DNA of 64,000 nt, from positions 345,741 to 409,740 of the forward strand of contig VZSE01002187.1 of the NCBI GenBank assembly GCA_013398275.1, read 5' to 3'. The stretch comes from Promerops cafer. Taxonomy: Eukaryota; Chordata; Aves; Passeriformes; Nectariniidae. The notes under the pieces were generated by a model. It saw nothing but the letters and a program-made list of their open reading frames with translations, was not told the origin of the DNA and searched no databases. The stretch's first letter is position 1, and every line of letters starts with the position of its first letter. The position numbers and the translations under genes are program-made. Of this stretch, positions 1 through 11,194 are shown one piece after another.

Positions 1-2
1 CC

Positions 3-337
<335 letters not shown>

Positions 338-1683
338 ATGGCGATCTTCAGCGTCTACGTGGTCAACAAGGCTGGCGGCCTCATCTACCAGCTGGACCAC
401 TACGCGCCCCGCGCCGACACCGAGAAGACGTTCAGCTTTCCGCTCGATCTCGTCCTGCGCCCGCACGACGAGCGCGTCGTCGTCGCCTTCGGGCAGCGGG
501 ACGGCATCCGCGGTGCGGCGGGTGGGAAGGGCCGGGCGAGGCCGGGCTTATTGGCCGGCCGGCCGGCTGGCCGGCTGACCGATGCCGCCGCGCTGTCCCC
601 GCAGTGGGTCACGCCGTGCTCGCCATCAACGGCGCCGAGGTCAACGGTCGCTTCACGGCGGACGGGAAGGACGTGCTGGAGTTCCTGGGTAACCCCGCCA
701 ACTACCCGGTGTCCATCCGCTTTGGCCGCCACCGGCTCTCCTCCAACGAGAAGCTTATGCTGGCCTCCATGTTCCACTCGTGAGTCAGGGTGGGCCGCGG
801 CGGGACGGGGGTGGCACGGGCAGGGGTGCTGAGGGGCGCTCAGGGGCCTGTCCCCGTAGGCTGTTCGCCATCGGGTCACAGCTGTCACCTGAGGTTGGGA
901 GCTCCGGGATCGAGATGCTGGAGACCGACACCTTCAAGTTGCACTGCTTCCAGACACTGACAGGTACCATCGGGCCCTAGGCACCCGGCACCGCTCTGCT
1001 TTGTCAGGGCTGTCTCTGTGCTTGGCCTTCCTCATGCTCCTGGCATTGTGGCTCCAGGGATCAAATTCATGGTTCTTGCTGACCCAAGGCAGACAGGGAT
1101 AGACGCTCTTCTCCGCAAAATCTATGAGATTTACTCAGACTTCGCTCTGAAGAATCCTTTCTACTCCCTGGAGATGCCAATAAGGTAAGCCCACTTTTAG
1201 TAACCTGGCTGCAACCCCTCATTGCTTTCTGTCTATACAGCAGCAAATGCAGACAGTCCTTAAGTAGCAAAACTGGCTGAGGGAAGGGGAAGGAAGCAAT
1301 AGCACACTGCTGCAGAGAGAGGACACACACCTGAGCTCTTTCCAGTGCTGGCTCTGCTGGGGAAATGGGAGGTGCACTTCCTTGGCACAAACCCTGCTGT
1401 CCTACCATATATTCAGGCCTATACAAGGTTTAATCCTAACTAAGGACCAGGTCAGACCTCCACAACAGTCACATTGCTGTGTCATAACTTCCTGAATCTC
1501 TCCTTGAAGGATGCAGAGCCAAAGGATATGGAGGTCCTTTGTTAGCTTTGTTAACTCACTTCCGTAGGTAAAACTCATCCCTTTTGCTTTTCTGACTATT
1601 TCAGGTGCGAGTTGTTTGATCAGAACTTGAAGCTTGCTCTGGAGGTGGCAGAGAAAGCCGGACCCTTTGGACCTGGGTCATAG
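338..1683 (+). CDS. TRAPPC4: Trafficking protein particle complex subunit 4 (synbindin)
   Basis: Core subunit of the TRAPP tethering and Rab-activating complexes that act in ER-to-Golgi and Golgi traffic. Five coding exons: 338-512, 605-779, 860-963, 1058-1184 and 1605-1683. All have GT/AG borders and join in frame to 660 nt, or 219 aa, the same length as I recall for the human protein. The start MAIFSVYVVNKAGGLIYQLD is the typical longin-like N-terminus; exon 2 encodes the PDZ-like insert (GHAVLAINGAEVNGRFTADG), and the end is AEKAGPFGPGS. The ATG at 338 is the first in frame and matches the family start. A longer open frame beginning at 46 is only upstream read-through. It diverges from RPS25 and converges on SLC37A4, as in mammals. 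Confidence 0.97.
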
Positions 1684-3473
1684 AGAAAGCCTCGCCTGTT
1701 GCACAGACTCATTCGTCTGAAGAGTGGGGCCTCTCTCTTCCCTGCCTGGCCTCTCACAAAGCTCCCCCCTCCACAGCAGAGACTGCACATCCCCAAAACA
1801 TGCTTCGGTATCTCCCAAAATACCAGTTAATCCCCTTTGTTGCGAAACTTACCTTAAACAGATTCCTTAGCACTGCTGACATTGGGCCACAGGGCCTTAT
1901 TTTGCTGTTGCAGCTCCGCTGCACTTGGGTGAAGGAAAAGGTGCAGGTCTGTGGTCTTACCAGTCAGTGCTTTTCTTTCCTGTCATAAATGTACATACGT
2001 ATTTTTCCTGTATAGCTCTAACTTACGGTCTTGCAGAGGGTTTCTGTATAGAAGTAATAAGTGTTTCCTAATGAGACAAATGGCTGTTTGCTTTCTGTTG
2101 GGGGGGACATTTGTGCCATTGGCACCTCAAGAGGATACGTGGATTTGGGTGGTTTTGCTTGCACCACTCTCCATAAGACAACCAGGGCCCTTGTGACACT
2201 GCTCCATTTTTATTTCACGTATAGAAGAAGATCATGTAATTAAGTACAAAATGTAATTCACTTCCATTTATTTAATTAAGGCTAGCTAACTACTCTTGCA
2301 ACCAAGGTACTCAGCAAAGTACCTGCATGCAGGTTCTTTATGAGTTGAACTTGCCTCTTTCAGGATCCTAAAACAGCAAATCCTTTTGGGGAGAAACAAG
2401 AATATTCAACAAATTCCTGGTTAAATACCTGAGAGTACTTATTGCAGGGTGCTGGGCCTCACTGCTAAGGCTGACTCACGAGGCAGCCCGAGCCCCTGCC
2501 TGCAGCCATGAGACACACAACTCTTGACCACAACCATCCCAGTCTTCACACCTCGTACTGAAAAAATACAAGCCAATGCTAGAAATGTGGGTTATTATGA
2601 AAGCCAGCTGCAGAAATTGCGGGTTGCAATTCCTGCTGCTGGGATAGTTTTCCTGGCTGATTTGCAGAGCACTGGCTGTGAGCTGCCTTGGCAGCAGCTG
2701 CCTGCCTTGCAAATCATTAACACTGCGCACAGACATCGCACCAGGCGGGATCGGTTCCCTCAGAAGGAGCTTCTCTAAAGGCCGTGCATTCCCTGGAAAC
2801 GTGCCTATTTCTACCTGCTGTGCAGAGCCCTGCCGCAGCACGTCCCGCTGCTCCCCTTGTCCGCGGCAACCTGCTCCCTCCCTCCTGGCAACTGACCCCT
2901 CTGCAGCTGCAGCCTTGCTGCTGTCAAAGCGGGCTGGACCGCAGCCGTCACCGCTCCCTGATCTGCTGCTGCCGCGTGGCTGAGCACGCACAGAGCTCGT
3001 GCTGAAGTGACCTGGGACAGCTGTGCTCATGGCAGCTGGATGGGACAGACGCAGGCAGCAAAGGCTCCGTTCAGGGCCCCGAGCAGCGAAGCTGAACTGA
3101 TTAGTGTCTCAGTTAATGGCTGAGACAAACAATAATGACAAAACTAGAGGTAAGTGCACCTGAAGCCAGCCACTTCAGACCACTTGTAGTGGGGAAGCTC
3201 GGGCTGCAGAGCCTGCTTGCTTCACTAACAGTGCTGTGAGGAAGAGCTACAGTAAAATCATTGCAAATGTAAACTAGGTGAATTATCACATCTTGAGGGA
3301 AAAAGTGATCAGTAGCAGGAACCTTGTGCCCTCTGGCACCTGACACTGGATGAGAAGTTGAGACATTTTTATCTGGGTTGCAGCAATGGGTAAACTCACT
3401 CCTAGGCCAGTTAAACGAAAACGAGCATCATTCACGTCAGCGTGGGAACATCCTTTCCACCAAGCACTTATCC
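1684..3473. other. Convergent 3' ends of TRAPPC4 (+) and SLC37A4 (-)
   Basis: Non-coding interval between two stop codons. On the plus strand, the only AATAAA-like hexamer I see close to the TRAPPC4 stop is CATAAA at 1984-1989, so its poly(A) site is uncertain. On the minus strand, AATAAA occurs at 2272-2267 and 2214-2209, so the SLC37A4 3' UTR may extend about 1.2 kb and overlap the end of TRAPPC4. No coding potential was recognised. Confidence 0.5.
2209..2272 (-). terminator. Candidate poly(A) signals for SLC37A4
   Basis: Two TTTATT hexamers on the plus strand (2209-2214 and 2267-2272) read AATAAA on the minus strand. They are the first canonical signals I found downstream of the SLC37A4 stop codon, although about 1.2 kb away. 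Confidence 0.4.
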
Positions 3474-6400
3474 TCAGTCAGCCTTCCTGGAAATCCGGCC
3501 CATCTTGGTGCGGATGTTTCGCAGGAAGAAGAAAGCCACTGTGCTAGCAATACAGGTGACTTCAGCTACCCAGAAGGCTGTGGCCCAGCTGTAGTGCTTG
3601 GCAATTGTACTGAAAGGCAGTCCAGCCAGGAAACCCCCAACTGCAACGAGAAACAAACAGAAAGCTAACAACACTTGTGCGCTCCCATGCTGTCTATCAA
3701 TACCTGCTTTTGCATATATAACAATTCCTCAGGCCTGCTTTGAACTTAAAGCACAATGCAAAACCTGCCGGGCACAGCAGGAAAGCATCCCTGAGGCTTC
3801 CAGCTCCATTATCTCTCTCCTTAGGTGCCTTCCCGTGATCAGTAGCTTGGCACCCCGGGCTAGACCATGCTTCATCAAGAACATGCATGGGTTTTGTTTG
3901 TTTTCTGGGGAAATGGGTATTTACTTACCGTTGGCCATGAGGGCCACTATGGCATGAGAGGTGCCGCACAGGTTGGCAGGGGCACTTTCGTTGGCTATGA
4001 CCCCAAACAGGGCAATCGGCCCATACGAGGAGAACCCAAACACAGCTCCCAGAGTCAGAATCCACAGCTGCCAAAGTAAGTTAAAATCAGAAACAGGATC
4101 TGTGAATCTCACCACTGTCAGTTAGCAACTGTTGACAATTCTCAGATTCTATACACAGTACCAGGGAGTTTTGACATTCTCAGGCTGACACCAGCTCCCC
4201 AGCCTGCAGCCAGGAGAGCTCAAGCCTGTAGAGACCATAAAGGCCAGCTGCATCTCCACCACTCCACCTTGCTGGCCAGTGCAAGCTCTCCTCCCTCCCA
4301 CAGTTCTGCCCCCCACACCATGTAACACATCCTGTGCTGATTTGCAAGAAACAGAACATCGAAGAGAAGGGGCCAATGAGCCCGTGAAATCAGGGGAAAG
4401 AACTGTGAATCAGGTTGCTTTCATAAAAAATCCTGGAGCTACCAACTGAAAGCTTTTCTCAGTTTAGATGCATGGGACTGATCAGAGCATGTTTATTTGT
4501 GAGACACCTCTTTATGATGACCTCTGTGTTACTAAACTGAGAAACCAAACCCACAAAAAACCCCAGCAGTCTGAACTTCAGTGTTAGCTTATGCTCTAAG
4601 AAACCTATCTAGCCCAAAATTATCAGTCTCTTGTTTGCACAACAAAGGATAAGTAACACCTCCACATTACAGCATGCTTTTAGAATTGCAAACACCATTT
4701 CAAAAAGCCCAGGAGGAAGTAAGTGCCATCTTATTTTCCAGATGTGAAACAGAAAGGAGTTAGGAAAACACTTGCCAGAAACTAAATAAGAATGCATCTG
4801 CCAGAGCAGAATCATTCTTTCAGATCTCACCCACAAGACCTCTTAGCTGGTATATTTTACCTGATAAACAGAGGTCCTCAGAACTTTCTGTATAAAACTT
4901 AAAAGTTACATAGTTAGACTTTTTAAAGTCAGTTAGTGTACTCAAATTATTTTACGAAAATGTTTCTTTTACCAAACTTACAGTAATCTCTTCTCAATGC
5001 CCTGGTTCTAAGTTCTGAGGTGCTAACCAATCTCTCAGGATAGGAGTAAGGCAGACCAGGGAAAGAAGAAAAAGGCAGAGGGAGAAAAAATGCAAGCAGA
5101 AACCTCATGTTCTTTTAGGCCTGTAAGATCAGCTAGAGGTTGCAAGGCTACAGTCCAGAAGTGGTTTTCCTGAAGAAGAAGAAAAAAATGAAAGGAGAAG
5201 TTTTATTTATTTAGCAATCTAAGGGCAGATGCAAGCCACATGTCATGCAAAGCCTAGAAGGCAGGCTGCATGCAACAATAGGACAGCAGGAGCACCCCAA
5301 GCCAGGCTCAGCCAGCACTTCTCCAGAGTGCAAAAAAAAGAAACACTTGGGAATGGTGAAGAAAACAGTCATGCTTTCTCTCATCAAACCTCCCCGTTCC
5401 AGGGCTATCCCCATAACTGATGGCCAGCTGCTGCATCTGAGTTACCTTGGGAGAGTCACCTGTGACTGTGATCCGAAAGAGAAACATGGACACGCACATC
5501 CCAGCCATCATGGAAAGCAGCAGCGCGTGCCGAGGGTTCCCATAGCTTGACAGGCCTACCTGTGACACAAGGAAGGAAAGCTGAGAGTCAGAAACTGGAG
5601 GGACTTCCTTTCATACTTGCAGTGACTGGCACCATCCACAGCCCAGTCAGAAACACGGATGGCACATCAACGGCACATCTGCCGGCACGCTTTGTCAGTG
5701 TGCTTTCAGGGCTGCACACAGTCAAACTGTGCTAAGCAAAAGCTCTTAGTGATGAATGATACTTCAGTTATCAACCACTTCCACCCTGAATCTGGCTCCA
5801 GATCCCACCACTGGATTTTAACGTGGGGGTTTTTTCCAGCCAGAAGACAACTATCAGCAAACAGTCCTTCAACATGAAAATCTGGAGACCACAGTAAAGC
5901 AAACAAATTAAACAGATTAAACACCTCAAATCTGACAGGCATATTGCAACCCCTACCATCAGCACACCTATTCCCCAGCGCCTTCTGGAGTGTTTGGCAG
6001 CTGTGCCCACGCACACGGCAGAACTGAGTATGGGCTGGTTTCTCTGCTGTGCTCACAGGGACAGCACCCAGCCTGAGCACCTGGTGAAGCAGCTCAGATT
6101 GCTGCCGTGTTCCCTGCCCAGCGTGCCCGAGGCTGCACAGGACTTACTTTTGCTACTGCTCTATCAGAAAGGTATCCAGCAGCAATGCTTCCCACCAGGC
6201 CCCCAATCTCCAAGGCACTCATGTAGGAGCTGCCTAGAACACAGACGAAGCAAAAGAACGGCCCATCAGATTTGGTCAAAACAGAAAAGCTGCTGTGGGC
6301 TCCAGACCAGTCCCACTGCTGTAAGCTCACAGAGCACCTGAGCAGCTCTGCTGGACACAACCATCTGGCTCATCCCTGTTCAGGAATGCCTGTCTGCCAG

Positions 6401-9400
6401 TCCCAGGAAGGTCCTGGCACTGGGGTGCTTGGTGCATGCAGGTACTCCATCTCTGAGTTATTTCAAAACCTATGTGTATCTAAGCAGACAACTAGGAGGT
6501 GGGCAAATAAATCCCTCAGGTGGAAGGGCCTCTACCCAGGTGAACTCTGGGCAACATCTCCCAGACTGCAGCCCCAGAGCTTAATAATGCAGTTTTGCAT
6601 CTTACCCACAAGCATGGACTGTCCCCTCTCCTGGATCAGGAAGAGCTGCCCCCAGTCAGTACAGCACGTTTTCACTCCAAAAACGACCAGGTAGCCTGTT
6701 GAGAGCACCCAAAGGTATGGTGAGAGCAGCAGCTCTGTCAAGGTGCTGTTGTCGCTGGAGGAACCTGTAGGAAGGTCGAGAGGAGTGTTACCACAGCCCA
6801 AACCACACCAACCAGCAGCCCAGCAGACAGTTCTGCAGGCAGGATCCAAGCATGAGAACATCCCCACACAGGGAGGTATTCACAGCTGCTGAATGGTAGT
6901 GAATGGCTCTACCTCCCCCTTGTTCTGGTGATTTCAGAATCTCTTCTGTCATTTTATCCCACATTCATTAAAGATTTGAAAAGAATAATCAAAACACTAC
7001 TCCCAGTAATTTTCTGTATTGCAGTTGGCAGTAAACCCTTCACAAAGGCTGTTAGAAAAATTACCTCTAGATTCTTTGGGAGTGTCTTTAAGCTGCGCCT
7101 GTGAAAGCCACTGCATGGACCCAAACAAAGATGCTTTCAGATGCTACCTTGATTTTTGCATCACTCTTCCAGGAACACCAACAGACTTCCTCTCCCCAGA
7201 GAATGCTATGGGGAAACAATATTCTTATGCAAAGAGGTCAAGTCTGGAAGCACAGGCAGTGTGGAACAGCATGGAACATAAGCTGAGTTTCCACTGGCCT
7301 TTAAAATCCTAATGAAAACCTGTGTTGCAATTCTCATCTACATGTTCTGCTTTCAGAAGCGCCACACTCAGTGGTCTGAACAAACATTTACTAACTAGAT
7401 GCCCTAGGTTAGGACAGAAACACTGAGCAGAGTCCATCGTGAGCCAGGGGTCAAGAGAGCCTAAGGTGGGGTGAGGGGAGAACTGCCTGTGTGCTGCCAA
7501 AGTGGAGGAGCAGGAGGTCAGGCTTAAGGAAGCATTCCCTGCTGTCGTAGTTTTTCTCCCTCCACCACCCCACCAAAACTGCATTCACAATCTGAGCACA
7601 CAAGGCTCCAAGAAAACAGGGATGCTGGTAGCAGGAAGACATGACATACATGGGGAGAGCCAGCCCTCTGGCTGAGCATCTCAGCAGCACACAGGTGTCT
7701 GCTGGCAGGCTAAGGAGCAAGGCTAGCAGAGGGCTAACAGCAGGCTATACCCCTGCTCTGTCACAGTCTCAGGAATCCCTACGCCAGCCCCTTCCCACAA
7801 GACCACAGTGGGCCTTGGTTTATACCATTCCTACCTTCAATTACCAGAATAAAGCAGCCAAAGTCAACCCATTACCACACGCCTGCCAAACTGTGACTTC
7901 AGAAACTGGGGAGGATGGAGGCATCAGTACGCTGAGAGCAACACCTCTGTACCAGAATACAAACAGAAGGCACTGCATCTTCTCCTGCAGCTGCCTGCTT
8001 GCATCCAAGTCACATGCTCACCTTTCTTCCCTTTCTTGGCTCCTTGTTCAATGTTGGGCAGCCCAACATCCGACGGCTCGTTTTTAATCAGGACAAGGCA
8101 AACAAAAGAGACAACCATGCAGGTGAAGCCAGAGAAGGACAAAGTCTTGCGCCAATCGTAGTTCATAGACACAAGAGCAGCGACAATGGGGCCTAAGCCT
8201 CCAGCCAAGTTCATGCTTGTAGACAGGATTGCCCACCAAGTCCCAAACTGGGAAGGCTCAAACCACTGTGCAACAAGAGAAACAGCATGAGGTGTAAGAG
8301 AGTGACAGCACACCTGAAAACCCTCCCTTGGAGCCCATGATGTGGGGATGGGGCAATTCAGACACAGAACTCCAAAAGCAGGCAGAGGGAACTCCCACAC
8401 CTCGCTACTTGAGTCATGCAGGGAAGTCCAAACGTTACTCAAGTGTCAGCCATAGGAGCTTGACAGGTGCTCCCACTGCGAGCCAGCTCAAAGTTATTTC
8501 CATTTACAGACCATGAAACTGAGACGTGGGGCAGGAGAGGCAAGTTTAAGAGCACATGGTTTTGCGTACTCACTTGCTAGGAACAGCGTCCTCCTGGAGA
8601 GGTCTGCTGGCTCAGGAACTTGGATGGATACGCAGAGAGTCACAGGGTAACTTTAGGACTCGCTGTTGCATTAAGTATCAGACATGATGGGCTCCGCATT
8701 GCAACAAGCACTGGGAGCCAGAACCACTTGGGTGGTTCTTGTCAGCAGGAAAATGTCTGAGATCTACATTCATGAACATCTTCAGAAAACACCATGGCTG
8801 TGACTTGGGCCCTCCTTTTCTGTGCATTCATCTGTCCTGCACAGCCCTCTCCTCGTCAGTTAGGGGAGGCTAGGGGCCTCACAGAAGGGCAATAAAGGTG
8901 TTTATTCCCACCCTGCCCCACAAGTACATGCAGTACATTCATTTCTGGATTTTACATCTTCTGTGAGGGATCAGCATAAAGCTAACCAACCTCCTTTCCT
9001 TCTGTCCTTGGGAGAAATCAATCTGGTCCTTTCAGATTCTCACAAACCCCAATTACGTACAGCTTAGAGACTCATCTGACGCCATTCCTCCATCCAGTTT
9101 TCTACCTGAACCACCTGTGATCTGGAATTCCCAAGCTGCCCAGGCGTGCAGACAGAACAGTGCTCACTGCTCCCTGACCCACAGCAAACCCTGACTTGCA
9201 GCAGCAGAGACAAGCAGTCCTGTGTATCCACACTTAAAATACTTAATTCCAACAAAGTCCATCTCTACAGGACAGAACTCTGCTACGAGGAGATGTTACT
9301 CACCAAACTGAGCTACACTCAAGCAAGGGCTACAGACTGAATCTTTGCTAGAATAAGCAGATCCCCGTGCACAGAAACTTGTTCCACAGGCACCAGAATG

Positions 9401-10018
9401 CAGATAGTGCTCTAGACCGCCTTGGCTGGAATGGAGTGAGAAAAGCTGCAAGTCCCTCTGGATTCTGGGCAAGCACGGTCTGCACAGCCCTGATGCCAGG
9501 ACAGGTCAAGAGAGCAGTGGCAAGGTCCCCCACCTTTCTCAGCGCTCACCTTCCGCAGGATCTTCCCGCAGGGCGGCCAGCCCAGCCCCTGGGCCAGGCC
9601 GTTGAGGAACCAGAGCCCGGCGAAGGCCATGACGGTGGAGCTCCAGGAGAAGACCACGTTGACCAAGCCCACCATGAGGAGGCCGGAGGAGAAGAGCCAG
9701 CGGGCGCTCATCTGGTCCGAAAGGACGCCGCTGACGAACTTACTGATGGCGTAGGCTGCGGACTGGCTGCTGGTGATAAGACCTGCGGCGGGCAGAGCCC
9801 GGGGGTGCCTCAGCCCGCGGAACGGCCACCTCCGGGCCGGCGGGGCGAGGGGCCCGGGACTGACACTCACCCAGGTCGTCCTTCCCCAGCGGCACCTCGG
9901 CCATGACGGCGGGCATGACGAACGAGAAGGTTTTGCGGTTGAAGTAATAGAGCGTGTACCCCACGAACATGGCCGCGAAGATCGCAGCCCGGTACCGCCC
10001 GTAGCCGCCGGCCGCCAT
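3474..10018 (-). CDS. SLC37A4: Glucose-6-phosphate exchanger of the ER (G6PT)
   Basis: Multi-pass ER membrane antiporter that moves glucose-6-phosphate into the ER lumen in exchange for phosphate, feeding glucose-6-phosphatase. Loss causes glycogen storage disease Ib in humans. Eight coding exons in transcript order: 9871-10018, 9550-9782, 8022-8265, 6606-6764, 6148-6233, 5446-5559, 3929-4067 and 3474-3640. They join without a frame break to 1290 nt, or 429 aa, equal to the human canonical length. Family signatures include SFVMPAVMAEVPLGKDDLG, the LSDQMSARWLFSSG loop, NGLAQGLGWPPCGK and GVIANESAPANLCGTSHA. The C-terminus ends SRKAD, where human has a KKAE dilysine-type ER signal. The ATG at 10018 opens a GC-rich region followed upstream by an N gap. 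Introns 4068-5445 and 8266-9549 hold nothing I recognise. Confidence 0.97.
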
Positions 10019-10264
10019 CGCTCCCCGCGGCGCTCCGGAGCGCACGGGACTGACGGGCGGACGGCCCCGCCCCGCCCCGCGGAAATCCNNNNNNNNNNNN
10101 NNNNNNNNNNNNNNNNNNNNNNNNNNNNNNNNNNNNNNNNNNNNNNNNNNNNNNNNNNNNNNNNNNNNNNNNNNNNNNNNNNNNNNNNNNNNNNNNNNNN
10201 NNNNNNNNNNNNNNNNNNNNGCCCCGCGCGGCTCGCGGCCCGCCCGGCACCGCTCTGCACAGCC
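10019..10264 (-). promoter_or_regulatory. SLC37A4 GC-rich promoter, interrupted by an assembly gap
   Basis: Directly upstream of the SLC37A4 ATG on the minus strand. It contains a repeated GC-box motif (CCCCGCCCCGCCCCGC within 10065-10080), then 132 N at 10089-10220, then more GC-rich sequence. The transcription start is probably in or near the gap. The HYOU1 poly(A) signal lies just beyond, at 10282. Confidence 0.55.
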
Positions 10265-10281
10265 CGTCACGAACTGTCCTT

Positions 10282-10287
10282 TTTATT
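10282..10287 (-). terminator. Poly(A) signal, probable HYOU1 3' end
   Basis: TTTATT on the plus strand reads AATAAA on the minus strand. It is the only canonical minus-strand hexamer I found between the HYOU1 stop codon at 11195 and the SLC37A4 promoter. Confidence 0.5.
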
Positions 10288-11194
10288 TTTGGTTGAAGAG
10301 GCCAGAATGGAGAACAATGCCAGATGCACATTCGCAGCCGTCGGACCCCACTCGTGTGTGTGGCAGCAGCAGGGACGGTCCGAGGAGGCAGGAGGTCACG
10401 GTCAGGGACGGTCACACGATTAAGTGCACAAAATACCGAGGATGGAAGGCAGTTGCCATTAGACTTTCCAGGGTTGGGTGTTTGATCCGTATCACTGTCC
10501 TTGTGACTGACTACAGGATGTGCCAACGCGGCCCATCTTTCCCTCTCCTCTGCATTCAGTGTTGCCTTTTCTGAACTTTTAAAACTATAAACAGAATCTT
10601 TTTGTCAAGTCTCACTTCATGGTTTTTGGCCTCTGCTACAGACAGTTTTAACAAAGCCTATGGAAAACAGACACAGCCATATCTCAAAGCACAGATCATC
10701 TGCCTTCCCAGTTTTGTTCCACCTTCCCATGAATCCAAGTGTTAATACACCTCCCACCAGCTGAAATCACACATTTGCTCTAAGTCAGGGCCTCATAGGC
10801 AAAGACAACAGCACTTCAGGTCTATAGCCTTCTGCAATCATCTTCACAAGAGGTGGGGCACAGTTTATGTTCCAAGTTACTTCCTACACCTTAAGATGTT
10901 TCTTTACTGCTTTCTCCCCACAGGAAAGTCACTTTGGTGACTTCTGTACTGAAACAGAGACAATTCTTGGTGGGCAGTCTGCCACACATAATAGAAGAAA
11001 AACAAAAAACAATTCACTAAGTTAGTAGAGGCAAAATCTGCAGAAAGAACAAAAATAAAATTTACATCTCTATCCCATTGTGTTGTCAGACTCTTGTTGT
11101 GTTCCATTTACATCATGACTAACCAGGTCCATAAGAAAAACAAGAAAGTAACTATGAAATAAATAGATGCTGACACTCGTGGGATTTCAGGGTG
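10288..11194 (-). other. HYOU1 3' UTR
   Basis: About 0.9 kb of moderately AT-rich sequence between the HYOU1 stop codon and the AATAAA at 10287-10282. There are no convincing open frames or RNA genes. The assignment is by position. Confidence 0.5.
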
